A stretch of 64,000 nucleotides of DNA. It comes from Chimonanthus salicifolius. Its lineage: Eukaryota > Streptophyta > Magnoliopsida > Laurales > Calycanthaceae. The position numbers and the translations under genes were made by a program. The notes beneath the pieces were generated by a model that was given only the letters and a program-made list of their open reading frames with translations, was not told where the DNA came from and searched no databases. Below are positions 1 through 11,639 of the stretch, one piece after another; within the stretch, counting starts at the first letter, position 1, and the number at the start of each line of letters is the position of its first letter. The DNA lies in contig CM023539.1 in the NCBI GenBank assembly GCA_013350335.1, positions 30,490,631 through 30,554,630 of the forward strand. Reading direction: 5' to 3'.

Positions 1-380
1 CCCGACTTAAATAAATGGGCTTGAACAAGATTTTTGTCTGACGGGTTGGGGTCAGACTTTTACTTAGGTCAGTTTATGTTATATATATTTGTTTAAAATT
101 TGAAAATATAACTGTACATATTGGAAGAAGACTTAAAAACTAATTATCTATTAAAATTCCATCTCAAAATTCAATTTCTAACTACTCACTTTTAATTCAA
201 AATCACTGGCCAGCATATTTTTAAGGACGTCGGCCAACTTTGATTATCAAGATCAAGTGGCTAGAAATTATTTTTTATACTAAAATTATACATAGTAATA
301 GGTATTTAAGTATGTTTTAAATTTGTACTATTAAAAGTTTAAATTACAAAATACAAATGTTAAAAAAAAAAAAATAGCGT
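1..380. other. AT-rich stretch, nothing recognised
   Basis: I see no open reading frame with family signal, no terminal repeats and no RNA gene in this AT-rich stretch. It ends in an A-run just before a TGTCACGG LTR-like terminus. Confidence 0.5.
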
Positions 381-1344
381 TGTCACGGCCTAAAACCCCG
401 GCCACGTGACTAATATATTTAAAAAGAAAACTTGTAATTCTCACTCATACATATCTTACACGTATGAAAAATCTCACGAGAAAGAGATTCCATGAATCTC
501 AAGCTCTCTTGGGGCTTAGAGTCTCCCTTGTAAATGGGACGTTTTGACGAATAATCTCACCTGTAAATTCATATTTTCAACATCCATCCTCAATCTCATC
601 ATAACCATGCTCAAACCCATCTATTCAGACCCAATAAATAGTTCAAGTTCAAAGTTCAACTAAAGTCCTTAAGTACAATCCATATATGGTCCTAATATGA
701 ACCCAAGATAGTATTAATTACATTCAACTCCAAAACACAAATACATAAGGTCTACTGTAGTACAACATCACTTCCAAAAACAAAATATATAAATGTCTTC
801 AAGTGAGTACCTAATATAGTCCATGGGGTCTGATGGACCCAACCTCCGAAAATTGTCCTGCATCTAGGAGGGGTCAGTAAACAACACAATGGGAATACAT
901 ATACGTTCATAATTAAACACACATCCACATATTTAAATTCTAACTTATAAATATCACTAGTCATATAAATCACCACTCCAAACTCATTCCCATTCCAATA
1001 TACATATTCAATTTGTTCCAACTGTCCCTTCATTTTTCCACCAGTATCCCACATCTCATCCTATGCGAGGCACATCACACATGCACTTCTACGCATAGCA
1101 CAACCCCTACTCTTGAGCTAACAAGTCAGTGTGACGATGACTACTCATGTCCTTCTACACTTCTCCCCACTTGGGATGGCGTGTCACGGTGTGAGAGCGT
1201 GCCCTTCTATACAACTTATATATCCAACATATAGAAATAATATATATGCATACATACATACACACCCATATATTTAATACCAATGGGGAGACATGTTATC
1301 AATCATATCCATCATTACTCCCAATTTCATTCTCCCACTACTAT
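381..1344 (-). mobile_element. Decayed gypsy-type LTR fragment (3' part)
   Basis: It begins TGTCACGGCC, which on the minus strand reads as an LTR end in GTGACA, as in the solo LTR ending at 16123. On the minus strand it carries an acceptor-like site ending in GATGCAG (intron side ending at 858) after a pyrimidine-rich tract, in the relative place where the better preserved LTRs carry theirs. The motif around 463-500 resembles the corresponding part of the tandem units at 1345 and 1518. No partner LTR, TSD or internal region is visible. This is a family-level guess from LTR layout; it could be unrelated AT-rich sequence. Confidence 0.35.
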
Positions 1345-1579
1345 TGTCATGCCCCACCCCGATGTGGACGAAACGTAGAGGATTTTTTTTTTAACACAAA
1401 GGGAAGGGATTACAGTGTTCTCTACACTTACGTATACATCAAAAGTCTCACGTAGCTCAGTGGAGTTTCAACATCAAATGTCCCACATGCTCTTTGCAAG
1501 TGGACTGAAAAATGTACTGTCATGCCTTGCCCTGACGTGGGCCCGGAGCATGGGGATTTTTCTTCTCTAACATATAGGG
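1345..1579 (-). repeat. Tandem pair of LTR-end units (second unit split)
   Basis: Two adjacent units both start TGTCATGCC (1345 and 1518). Unit one is about 173 bp (1345-1517). Unit two is 1518-1579 and resumes at 19180-19301 after a 17.6-kb insertion. Both units share, in order, a GC-rich start, a T-rich tract, a TCTACA..CAC..CGTA block, a TCTCAC/TCTTATCGTAGC block, and GCAAGTGGACT near the end. The continuation across the insertion shows that the TRIM at 1580 landed inside unit two. The units probably are duplicated U5 ends of a minus-strand LTR. Confidence 0.55.
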
Positions 1580-1710
1580 TGTAATGGCCCGCACCTAAGT
1601 GGAGAGGTGTAAACGAGAGCTTGGCCATAGAGAGTTGGTGCCAAAGGGAGCACCCAAAAAGTTAAACATTGCCTAGGACAATGAGTGGAGATGAGGATAT
1701 AAGCTATTGC

Positions 1711-1711
<1 letters not shown>

Positions 1712-1742
<31 letters not shown>
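1712..1742 (+). repeat. Homopolymer C tract (31 C)
   Basis: Thirty-one consecutive C lie inside TRIM LTR1. The homologous place in the split 3' LTR (about 19055-19062) has only a short CTCCTCCC, so the tract expanded after insertion. It may form an i-motif, or a G-quadruplex on the other strand, and its length may vary between sequencing reads. Confidence 0.9.
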
Positions 1743-1745
<3 letters not shown>

Positions 1746-1947
1746 CCTCTTTCCCTCCCTCCCTCCATCTATCACAACATGTTTGGGCCTAAGGGTGACA
1801 CTTGGGCCCAATGAAAACCCGTGAGAGTGTATGGGCCCCAAAGCGGACAATATAGTGCAAACGGGACGGGTCATTACAAATGGCATCAGAGACCGGTTTA
1901 ACTTTCTGACCAGAAGCGGGAAGAGGAGAGTAGAACCGAGGACGATT

Positions 1948-2496
1948 TGTAATGACTTGACCCATGAACAGGGCTTAGGGCTCAACTCAATGAGGAATTG
2001 TCAGCTCTGGGCCCAAAAAAGAGCCCTTACGGTTTTCGATTGGGCCTGTCCCACACGGTAGTCCCAAAACGCGTCTCACGTGAGTGGAGGGGTGGTGGTC
2101 AGGGTCTCATAATCCACCCCCCTAAAACCTAGAGTCGTCCCCGGCTCGACCCAATGAATCAAGTGGAAGGCAGTAGGCTCACACAGTCCGAGTGCTGAAC
2201 TCGGCTCTGATACCATTTGTAACGATCTGACCCGTAAACAAGGCTCAGGGCTCAACTCAGTGAGAAATTGTCCACTCTGGGCTCAAAAGAGAGCCCTCAT
2301 GGTTTTGGATTGAGCTTGGCCCACACGATAGGCCCAAAATGCGTCTCACTTGAGTGGAGGGGTGATACCACTTATAAACCCCATGCGGAAGTCCCTCACT
2401 TCTTATGTGAAATCTTTTTCTTCCCACTCCCACTTCGCATTTCACTTGGATCAGCCATCATGGTCTCAGCCGTCTGGGCTAGGTTAGGGTCTCACA
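1948..2496 (-). mobile_element. Complete TRIM nested in the first TRIM
   Basis: This 549-bp minus-strand TRIM has 5-bp target duplications CGATT (1943-1947) and CGACT (2497-2501), one mismatch. The 5' LTR is 2218-2496. The 3' LTR is 1948-2111 and lacks about 115 bp of its middle. On the minus strand the PBS is TGGTATCAGAGCCGAG (2202-2217), a very good match to plant initiator Met tRNA primer sites, and a G-rich polypurine tract lies at 2112-2128. The roughly 106-bp internal part is recognisably related to that of the TRIM at 55190 (GCCGAGTTCAG, CACTCGGACTGTGTG, GACGACTCT blocks), so both belong to one subfamily. Confidence 0.88.
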
Positions 2497-3394
2497 CGAC
2501 TCTTGTCCAAAGGGGGTGGGATTGTAATGGCCCGCACTTAAGTGGAGAGGTGTAAATGAGAGCTTGGCCACACAGATTTGGTGTAACGACCCGACCCGAG
2601 TTTTTGGGTAGATCTATGGACCTTCGAAATGGTTTTTGGGGTTTTGGTAGCAGGTGTTAGTGTGTGGGCTCTCTAACAAGCCCAAGTTTCCTAAATTCGA
2701 GCTTGAGAGCTCGAGGGCATTTTGGTAATTCTATGTTATTATGATTATTTCCCAAGAAAAATATTTGAGAAATCACATAAAAACTTAGAATTTGAACCAT
2801 TAGATCCCCAAAGTATGCACCCACATTCTCCTCTGTTAAATACACAAGTAGAATGTTGAAAATCACTCAATGTTTGGTTTTCAAAATTTTTCTCGGGATT
2901 TCTCAATTTTTAAAATAATATTTTAAATTATTTTTAGTGTTTATTTTTCACAAAAATCATATTTTCTAGACCAATGTTTTGTTAAATAATTTAATAAAAT
3001 TTTCAAAAGAAATATTAGAAAAAAAATCCAATTTTTAAAATCCCCAAGTTTATTTTAACTTAAACTATTCTTTTCTATTATTTTTATTATTTAAAATAAA
3101 TAAAATAAAAATCAAGCTTCAAACCTAAAACTTTTTGTTATGATTTATTTGATAGAGTTAAAAAAAAAAGGATTTGCATCAAAATACTCTAAAAGTCGTG
3201 TGGGCCTCATGGGACCCACACTCCACACTCCACTCACCCAAGCCCACTCTTTCTAAAGAAATCCTAGCACCACCTCTTTCCTTATCTCTTTCTTTTCTCC
3301 CTCCCTCCTTATTCAAGAAGCCCTAACCCTAATCACTATCCTCTCCCTCTCCAAACCCTAGCCGCCACCACACCTTCTTCCTCTTCTACTTCAT

Positions 3395-3657
3395 TTTTTT
3401 TTTAAAACAATGACTAAATATCATTAAGAATGAAGAAATACAAAAAGTACAAAGCGTAGTCCGAGTATAGGAGATACATACTCAGAGCCAGCAAAGAAAA
3501 TAAAGAACAAACAAACAGCGAATAAAGAGAAACAACCATAAGCATCCCCCCAACAAGGATCCAAAAGAAGCCCCCAACCCCAAAAGTACAATGCTAATGG
3601 GAAGAGAAAAATTCCAAAGATGGGGAATGTGAATCAACACTCGCTTTCGCTAAAAAA
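3395..3657 (-). mobile_element. Short non-LTR retroposon (truncated LINE or SINE)
   Basis: A 263-bp insertion absent from the 3' LTR is bracketed by the perfect 13-bp duplication TCTTCTACTTCAT (3382-3394 and 3658-3670). It starts with a T-run, so on the minus strand it ends in poly-A. A long TSD plus poly-A indicates target-primed reverse transcription. I see no RNA polymerase III boxes I would trust and no coding sequence, so a 5'-truncated LINE 3' end is slightly favoured over a SINE. Confidence 0.8.
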
Positions 3658-3774
3658 TCTTCTACTTCATCTTCTTTTTATTTTTCTTCTTCCTTGTCCC
3701 TCTCTCTGTATCTCTCTCTCTTCTCCTCTCTTTCACTTGATTTTTCTCTATATCTTCTTCTCCCTCTTCCCCTC

Positions 3775-3781
3775 TATAAAG
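3775..3781 (+). promoter_or_regulatory. TATA box of the 5' LTR
   Basis: TATAAAG lies in CT-rich sequence. The 3' LTR has TATAAAA at the equivalent place (17108-17114), so this is the probable start of the R region. Confidence 0.55.
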
Positions 3782-4900
3782 GCCCTCTCTTTTCTCTCCC
3801 TCTCCCTTCCTTTCTCCACTCTAATCGGCCACCATGGCCGCCGCCCCAACCCTTGGCTGCCCCTTTACACGCCCAACAAACCCTATTTTGTTTGGGATTT
3901 TCGACCCACTCCTTTTACAAAAAATGTTTCTCTTGGCTTTTTCCTTATTTTACATATTTTTTTTTCAGTTTTTTGAAAATTCTTCAAAAAAACACATTTT
4001 CACCGAGTTGACTTAGTGGAGTCACCACTGAGTTGGGAATTAGCAAGGCCCAAATTGTTTGAATTTCTGAAAACCCTTCTAACTCCTTCATTTCTTAGAT
4101 TTTCCCCAATCCTTTTAAGCTCAAATGGTGCCACCTCAACTCACTCGACTCACCCCAGTCGAGTTGACTCAATCAAGACCCAAGTTCCACAGTTTTTTGT
4201 ACCAGCCACCGTTGTACCTGTTTGGACTAGCAGATCTCATCCCGGCCTTCCAGTAGTGACTTGGGGTCGACTTGATTTCAACTAGGACTCGACTCAATGC
4301 TTGACTCGGCATGATTTAGTCACCAACTCGGCGCCTGAATTTTTAAGTGGACCGTAGGAGCTCCGTGCACTTTTCATCAACACATCTAGGTGAGGGGACT
4401 TATCACTTTTTTAGCATGCATTCACATCTATTGAACCTTTAACCTTGGACATGGAGTGACTTAAATGTGGCCCTTTGTTTATTAAACCACTCTGTAAAGG
4501 AACCATTGAATGAATCTGTGGTAAGGGATCCATTCGGGTGCACTCATGTCAACTATATGCTATTAAGTGGAAAAATTAATTCTAATCGGACGAATGTATA
4601 TTGAACATGAAGCCCAAAACTTATTGATAACATGTGGCGTATGTAATTATAACATGTGAATGAATTTATGATGAGAATAAGATATGTGTTGGACGTTGAA
4701 CTTGATGCTTGGGACTTAATGATATCTTGTCTTGTATTTATTTATAATATGTGAATGAGATCATGATGAGTATAGGAATTTGTATTTTGAGATCTTGTCA
4801 TATGCTTATGTTGTTTTACATGATCATGACATCATGTGCATGCATTGGAGGAATTGTTTACGTGTTTACATGTTTATGATGACGTGATGATTTTGGTTGT

Positions 4901-5060
4901 TGGGAGGACTTCCCCGTTACGCTCCAGCGGTCGAGATCCCCATAGGAGATGCATGTTTTCCCGTTACGATCCGGTGGTTGAGGTGCCTGCCCTTAATATT
5001 GGCTTCCACGTTATGCTTTCCCCGTTGCATTCTGGCGGTTGTGTATTGTATGGTCTCCTG
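4901..5060 (+). repeat. GC-rich tandem module in the LTR
   Basis: Imperfect repeats of CCCCGTTACGCTC.GGCGGT(C/T)GAG followed by CCCCATAGGAGATG, with about three starts. The same module occurs at 8767-8950 and 18215-18395 in related LTRs, always upstream of the acceptor-like site. It replaces the CGGAG..CTCCG module of the other gypsy families. Confidence 0.6.
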
Positions 5061-5085
5061 TTTATATTGGTAGGGAGACTAGAGT

Positions 5086-5282
5086 TGTAATACCCTGCCC
5101 CAAAAAATCCCACATTGCTAGTGGCATTAGAAATTCCCTAATATATAAGTAGTAGCCTTCCTCCTTCTAACAGAAGGCCCTTTGGGAGCAACAATGGGTT
5201 AGCTTGCCAAAGCAAAGCCATGTGGGCTTGTGTGTGTGAGTCCAAAGCGGACAATATTGTGCTAGCGGGACGGGTCGTTACA
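5086..5282 (+). mobile_element. TRIM solo LTR in the 5' LTR
   Basis: A 197-bp sequence from TGTAATACCCTGCCCC to GGTCGTTACA, flanked by the perfect TSD AGAGT (5081-5085, 5283-5287) and missing from the 3' LTR. It carries TCCCACATTGC and CAAAGCGGACAATATTGTGC, shared with the other TRIM LTRs here. A single LTR with a TSD implies LTR-LTR recombination. Confidence 0.88.
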
Positions 5283-5831
5283 AGAGTTGTTAGAGGACCA
5301 TTGTGAGTTATGGAGGTGATGCCTCAGATTGGTCAGTGGGACAATTAGTTAGTGGTACAGTGGATTACTCATGTACATATACATCTAACCTATTAAGATG
5401 TTGATTACATTTCATACTTATGATATATAATTATGTTGCTGACATGTGATATGCTTTATCCGTTTACTAGGCTGGTTAGCTCACCCTTTACCTTTCAGGT
5501 ACCCCAAACACCAAGGGGCCAGGTGGGCCTTGAGCAGGCCTCTTGTGGAGGAGCAGTAGTAGTAGAAATTTGCTAATCATGCTTATTCCTTGTTGAGATA
5601 CTTTGTTTGTATGAACTCTATTCGAATGTTGTTTGTTTGGATAATTGTATAACCCTATTTGAACAGTCTATGGTTGTTTGTCATATTTCCTAGTATTATG
5701 ACTTATGGTTTGTCGAGCGGGAGGTAGTTACCCATTTCAAAAAAAAAAAAAAAATACCCGATAGCTGTCATTTTGTGAGGTTTGTGAAATTTCGAAGATA
5801 ACGCGCCCGTTACGGGATGGGACGTTATAGT

Positions 5832-5847
5832 TGTTATCAGAGCACGG
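5832..5847 (+). other. Primer binding site (tRNA-iMet type)
   Basis: TGTTATCAGAGCACGG lies two bases after the end of the 5' LTR. It differs by one base from the TGGTATCAGAGC core used by most plant LTR elements, and fixes the element's orientation as plus. Confidence 0.8.
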
Positions 5848-5849
5848 TT

Positions 5850-6742
5850 TAACTCTCAGACTGTGCATGGCACATAGATGGATGTGATGATAACTAGAGA
5901 TTAAGTTCATCCCCTGTGTGATATGGTACATTGAACTGGGTTCTGGGGTAAGGCGTAGACACCCTAAGTTCGTGTGGTGTGCTTAATGTGCTATCTTTCA
6001 GTTAGTTTGCTTGAGTCATATCTAGTGGTGGATTCTCGCTCGATTTAAGGTGGACCGGCGTTTGATTCGTTTGTTAGTTGGTGGCAAGGTCGATTGCTCG
6101 TTTGAGTGTGTGGCGCACCGTGGAATGGTCACGAGAATTGTGGGACTCGAATCTCTAGGTTTTGAGTCAGATTGGTCCTACTCCCTACGGTAATTAGAGG
6201 TGTTTCTCGGTGGGACCCATATTACTGGGATGTCCTCACCTTAGAGGCATGTCGATGGTATTTTCAGAGTGGTTGAGTACCGTGATGGAGTCGCAGGGTC
6301 CTCAGACTATGTTTGAGTGTTGTCATTGTTATCTTATAGCTGTCAAGCGGGCAGGAGCGCTTGAGGTTATCTAGGCATTGGTGGGAAGATTGTGGGTGTT
6401 TTAGTATGTGATGGTGTAGCGATACTTTATGACTCGCGTGACTGTTTTTTTTTTGTGATGTATGATTGAGGTGAAATTGTTTGAGGGTCCAATGTTGAGA
6501 GGAGGTTGTTGTATTGTGGGTCTACCACTTGGGTTCGTAGGAGACTCGTGTTTAGAATGCGAGGCCACCGTATGTGGGCCTCGCTTGTGGCCATATATTA
6601 TGGAGATAGATTCATTAGAAATCTATGGGCATCTACCAAGTGAGTCCGACCGAGTTACTCTGTAGTTGGCCGATGGAATTCCATGAGAGGTTGATGGGCT
6701 TCGTATGTTTGAGTTCTTAGTTAGGCCCATTTTGAGCTTAGG
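5850..6742 (+). pseudogene. Leader/gag region, decayed
   Basis: By position this should hold the leader and most of gag. I could not recognise a capsid motif or zinc knuckle in any frame, and stops are frequent. It ends at a solo LTR insertion, and the same internal region resumes at 9542. Confidence 0.45.
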
Positions 6743-9536
6743 TGTAATGACCCGTTCCAAAATTTCTCTATTTTTTTAGGAGACTTTCAGATCTCTAAGC
6801 TGTTATGGGACTTTGGTGGCATTGGGAGAATGTGGGTCCTGAGGTGGGCCCCAATTTACCTGTTTTCAAGTACGGAGACTCGAAGGGTAATTTTGAATTA
6901 TTATACATTTTGTCAAAAAAAAAATTGGAAATCACACGTTTTTCTGTCTCGACGTTCGACGTTTGATTTTTTTTGGGTTTTCAATTCATTTTCTTGAAAA
7001 TGCAATAGCTATTCTTTTTGAAAATTTGATTTAACGCATTTTAAGGTTCAAAATAATAATAATAATAATAATAATATTAATAAATAAAATAAATTCAATG
7101 ATACAAAAGATTGTGGATTTTGATTTTATTTTATTTTTGTTCATAATTAAAACCCAAATCCTAACCTCAACCCTAAGTGACCCATATAAATATTCTCTTT
7201 TGCAAAACCCTTGCCTCCGTCCTCTCATGTCTCTTCTCTCCAATCCCTCTCCTCCTAAGCCCAAAAACCTTAATTCCATTGTCTTTATCACTCCTTCCTT
7301 CTCTCTTTTGATTAGTATTCATCTCCTTCCTCTTTTCTCTCCTCATCCAAAACCCTAACTCCAAAAACCCACCATAGCCGTCTCCGCCTCTCTCCTCACC
7401 CGAAACCCTAACTCCCAAAACCCACCATAGCCACCGTCGCCGCCGCCTCTCTCCTCTGTTCTTTTCCCTCTCCTCTCAAACCTAACGACTTTTGTGCTGC
7501 CACACCTCCTTCTCTATCTACCTCGCGCCATCGTCTTCTCTCACCTCAGCCAAGTCAGATCTCACCAGATCCATCCTCCTTGATACCAAATCTGCAGTCC
7601 CCTTTCAGTTTTCCCCAATTCTTTTTTCTCCTCTCTTTCGAGCCTACTGGGTCAACTAAGCAGCCCAGTCGACTCAGTCGGACTGAGTCTTGGCTCTCCT
7701 TGTTAGCAGGCTCAAGTATATAGGCCCTGCAGAGCTAGCCCAGTCCTTTCGGTCCAGCCCAGCTCTATCTAGTTGTAGACCCAGGATCAACTCGCCTCCG
7801 GCCCAATCTTTGAGCCCAACGATCTTAAGCCCAACTGGTGTAGGCCCAACGATCCTGGCCCAACCAGTGTAGGTCCAAGCCTAGTTCAGCATATCCAGTC
7901 CGGCCCAACCCGACATCTCAACCTAGCAGTCAGGCCCGACCCATTCCAGGCCCGTTTCTAGGCCCGTCATGGCCCATTTTAGGCACGTTTTAGGTTCATT
8001 TCTAGCATGCTTTGTGGATCGTTCTGGAGTGTTTTTGGCCCATTTGTGGAGCATTTCTAGAGCACTTATGGACCATTTGTGAGCCTATTTTCGGTCTAAT
8101 TTGTGGGATCGTCCCACTTTTGCAAACCTGTTCCAGTTTCTCGAGCCCAATAGCCGGTACATCGCTTCCTTCAAACCTGCAGCCTGCTTTATCTCTTGGA
8201 TTTTAAAAGCATGAATACAAATGAGGGGACTTATCACTGTTTTAGCATGCATTCAAATTTTTAACCTATAACCTTGGACATTGAGTGACCCGAATGAGAC
8301 TTTTCATTTATTAAGCCACTCGGTAAGGGAACTATTGAAATGAATATGTGGCAAGAGATCCGTTCGGGTTCACCCATGTCAATTATATGCGATTAATAGA
8401 AAATTCTAATTGAATGAATGATTATTGATGCTTGGAAATTGTTGAAAACATGTTTGTGTTTAATCATAACACATATATGATATTATGATGAATGAGACAA
8501 GTGTTGGATGGATGTTGAACACAATATTTGGAAGATGTTATGATGCATTGCGTGTTTACGCATAAGATACAAGTGTAATCACATGTTGGATCTAGAGGTA
8601 TGTGTTTAAGCACTGTTGTGTATCGTTGACCGCATGATAAGGCATGTTGTTGATATTGGTGTTATGTCAGAACGTATTTGTGTTGTCATACATGATCATG
8701 ATACCATGTGCATGCATGAAAGGATTTGTTTATGTGTATACATTCATGATGATGACATGAGTTTGGTTGTTGGGAGGACTTCCCCGTTACGCTTAGGCGG
8801 TCGAGACCCCCACAGGGGATGCGGGTTTCCCCGTTGCGTTCCTGACGGTTGAAGTGTCTGCCCTTGAGATTGGCTTCCCCGTTATGCTCTGGCGGTTGAG
8901 ACCCCCATAGGAGATGCGGGTCTCCCCGTTGCATTCTGGCGGTTGAGGTGGTTGTGTATTGTGTGGTCTCCCGTTTGCATTGATAGGGAGACCGGAGTTT
9001 GTTGGATGACCCGATGTGGGCTACTAAGATGATGTCTTGGATTTGATCGGTGGATTATTGATTGGTGGTGTAGTTGGATCTCGTACATATGAGAACCCTA
9101 ATTATTATGATATTTTTGCATTCATGCATATGATATGTATTTATGTTGTTGACATGTGATATGCATTATCTCTTCATTGGGCTGGTTAGCTCACCCCTTA
9201 CCTTTCAGGTACTCTGATTGTGGAGGACCATACGATTCCTTTAGTAAGACGCCCGGAGAGGAGTAGTACTAGTTAGAGATTCTATGATCATGTTTATATT
9301 TAGTTTGATAGACCTTGTTTGGTATGAATTCTCTGTATGATGTTTATTTTGGATGACAATACGACTATATTTGATCAGTTTATGGTTGTTTGTTATGTCT
9401 CTTAGCATTATGAATTTGTGATTTGTTGAGTGGGAGATAGTTACCCCATTTAAAAAAAATATACCCGATATCCTTTCTTTGTGTTGATTTGAGATATTTC
9501 GGAGAAAACGCTCCCGTAGCAGGACAGGGCGTTACA
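6743..9536 (+). mobile_element. Nested gypsy solo LTR
   Basis: A 2,794-bp LTR from TGTAATGACCCG to GGGCGTTACA with the perfect duplication TTAGG (6738-6742, 9537-9541). It is a distant relative of the host element's own LTR. It shares the TATAAATA box (7185-7192), GGGGACTTATCAC after a lost donor (AATGAGG instead of GGTGAGG, 8219-8225), the GC-rich module at 8767-8950, and TTACCTTTCAG at 9198-9208. It contains no internal region, so it is a recombination product. Confidence 0.92.
7051..7076 (+). repeat. (AAT)n microsatellite
   Basis: About eight AAT units in the U3 part of the solo LTR. Confidence 0.85.
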
Positions 9537-9541
9537 TTAGG

Positions 9542-10330
9542 ACTACGGGGAGTGCCTGGGGGTAGCTCTAGAGGTTGTGTTTCCGGCTCTAGGAGTCCTG
9601 CAAGTCCAGTGTTATGGCTAGAGGTAGGTGTGGCTTTGCTAAGGGCTTGTTTAGGTCAGACTGGTAGGGTTGATTATTGGGACTCAGGTGAGCCCGGTGT
9701 ATGGTCCGATTTCGATGTATGAGTAAGTTGGGAGCTCGATGCTTTGAGTAGGGCACATAGTTGTTTCTTAGCTCTTGACATGTGTATTGCCCGTTTCCAA
9801 TGTTCCCCCTTTGTTTTTGTCTTGAGTTTCGTTAGGTGTGGACCAAATGTGTGGATCGTACATTTTGACCTTTGGAGTTAGCGTTGGAGGTCAGTTTACA
9901 AGTTTTGGAGATGTCAGAGTTTGACGTCATCTTGGGATGGATTAGTCTTCCTCCCTTCAGGTTACCTAAGACTGTTGTTGTAGGCGGGTGATGGGTCAGT
10001 TCCTCGCTGTGGATGCATTCGTCGAGCAGTTTACAACTTACAGTCTGAGTGTGGAGGAGTCGTGCAACTTGGTGGCTAGCTTGAGTTAAGGGAGAGTTTT
10101 GGTCATCAGATGTTGGGATGCCTAGCGTTGTACGAGCGTTTTCAGATGTCTTTCTAGAGAAGTTCTTTGGATTGCCCCACGTTAGGAGATAGGGTTTGTT
10201 GTGGGTCTACTCCCCTGGTGCGACACCTGATTCTATTAGTCATTGTCGGGTGGTGCCAGTAGGGGTGTTGGAGCTGGAGAGTTAGCTCGGAGAGTTAGAG
10301 TCACTTGGCTACAATTGACTTAGGGAGTTA
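9542..10330 (+). pseudogene. gag-pol junction and protease remnant
   Basis: After the solo LTR the element's internal region resumes. Near 9912-9950 the sequence reads LEMSEFDVILGW, matching the end of the gypsy retropepsin and its linker. The catalytic Asp motif itself was not found with confidence. Frameshifts and stops exclude function. Confidence 0.55.
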
Positions 10331-10334
10331 GAAA

Positions 10335-11157
10335 CCCTTGGCTTCATTCGGCCTAGCACTTCATCTTGGGGTGCACCGGCGTTGTTTGCTATGAAGAAAG
10401 ATGGCTCCATGAGACTGCGTAATGATTATCGATAATTGAAAGTAGTTATAGTGAAGAACAAGTATCAATTGCCAAGGATTGATAATCTGTTTGACCATTG
10501 CAAGGATCCGCGTGCTTCACCAAAATAGACTTTCGTTCGGGTTACCATTAGGTGAGGGTGCGGGAATGTGACATTGAGAAGTCCGTCTTTCGCACTCGTT
10601 TTGGACTCTTTGAGTTTGTGGTAATGCCGTTTGGGGTGATTAATGCCCCGGCGACATTCATGACCTAATTAATAGGATATTCAGGTCGTGCATGGGCCGA
10701 TTGTAGTGGTGTTCATTGACGATATCTTCAGATATTCAGTATCAGAGGAGGATCATGAGCAACATCTGAGAACAATACTTCATGTCTTGAGGGATCACAA
10801 GCTTTGTACGAAGTATAACTAGTGTGAATTTTGGTTGCCAGATGTTCAGTTTATTGGGCACGTGGTGTCAGCTGACGGTGTGGCCGTGGATCCGCCTAAG
10901 GTTGAGGCTATTTTGAGTTAGGAGCGACCACGGAATGTGCCTAAAATTCACAACTTTTTGGATATTGCGGGTTACTACCGGCGGTTTATCAAGGATTTCT
11001 CCAAGATTACCACACCCATGACCAGGTTAACCCGTAAGGATGTGCGATTCATATGGGACGAAGCTTGTGAGGCGGCTTTCCAGAGGCTGAAAGAAAGTTT
11101 GACTTCCATTCCGGTATTAGTAGTGCCAGAGAGGGGCCATGTTTGCAGTCTACTGTG
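10335..11157 (+). pseudogene. Gypsy reverse transcriptase, broken
   Basis: Polymerase part of pol. In broken frames one reads [55 protein letters not shown], then the active-site block VVFIDDI near 10711-10731 (the two Asp bind the metal ions), [19 protein letters not shown], and from 10937 an open 73-residue piece with FLDIAGYYRRFIKDFSKI, the thumb/connection segment. Stops appear for example after NDYR (TAA) and at 10663, and a frameshift occurs around 10520. The order and spacing are normal for Ty3/gypsy. It is inactive. Confidence 0.88.
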
Positions 11158-11520
11158 ATGCTTTTGGTGATGGTTTGGGTTGTGTACTGATGCAGGATGG
11201 GAGAGTGGTGGTTTATGGTTCGAGATATCTTAAGACCCATGAACAGAATTATCCTACTCATGATTTGGAGGTAGCGGCTGTAGTTTTTGCATTTAAGGTT
11301 TGGAGACTTTACTTATATGGTGAGAGGTTCGAGGTTTTCTAAAGCCATCATGGCCTCAAGTATTTTGTTCACTCCGAATGAGTTGAACATGAGACAGAGA
11401 CGGTGGATGGAGTACCTTGGCGACTATGACTTCTTCTTGTCTTACCATCCCGGTAAGGCGAACGCAATTGTTGACGCCTGGAGTCGCAGAGTGAGAGGAG
11501 CCCTGTCAAGTCTACTCGGA
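11139..11520 (+). pseudogene. Gypsy RNase H, broken
   Basis: This follows RT after a frameshift. It reads [19 protein letters not shown] (first catalytic Asp in CDA), then [20 protein letters not shown] (catalytic Glu in DLE). After a second break near 11340 it reads NELNMRQRRWMEYLGDYD and YHPGKANAIVDAWSRR, where VDAWSR carries the last catalytic Asp. All key acidic residues are still visible although the frame is interrupted. It removes RNA from the RNA:DNA hybrid in the family. Confidence 0.85.
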
Positions 11521-11639
11521 GGGTATAAGGCATCTAAACTTTGCAGCATAGTTGTCTAGCAAGAGGTTTATGATAGATTCTTGGGAGCTCAACAGTTAGA
11601 TGAGAGGTACATCACTTTGAGAGATATTGTGACAAGTGG

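Larger units (their letters stand above)
4390..5498 (+). other. Candidate leader intron in the 5' LTR
   Basis: The donor-like sequence CTAG/GTGAGGGG and the acceptor-like sequence TTACCTTTCAG/GTAC bound a 1.1-kb segment (about 0.9 kb without the nested TRIM). A plausible branch sequence GTTAGCTCAC lies 15-25 nt before the acceptor. The same two sites occur at 17706 and 18650 in the 3' LTR, and equivalents occur in the other gypsy LTRs of the window. Splicing is inferred. Confidence 0.4.
2582..5829 (+). repeat. 5' LTR of the outer gypsy element
   Basis: This aligns along its whole length with 16173-18979. It is about 440 bp longer because of the insertions at 3395-3657 and 5086-5282, less a deletion of about 27 bp near 3380. 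In order: AT-rich U3, CT-rich region, TATAAAG at 3775, a block with many GACTCGACTCAGTCGAG-like palindromes (about 4000-4340), donor-like AG/GTGAGG at 4390, a GC-rich module at 4901-5060, acceptor-like CCTTTCAG ending at 5498, and a U5 ending just before the PBS. Confidence 0.9.

Noticed and set aside
1575..1579. TSD for the TRIM at 1580-19179
   Set aside because: TAGGG on the left and CATGG on the right do not match well enough to call a target duplication.
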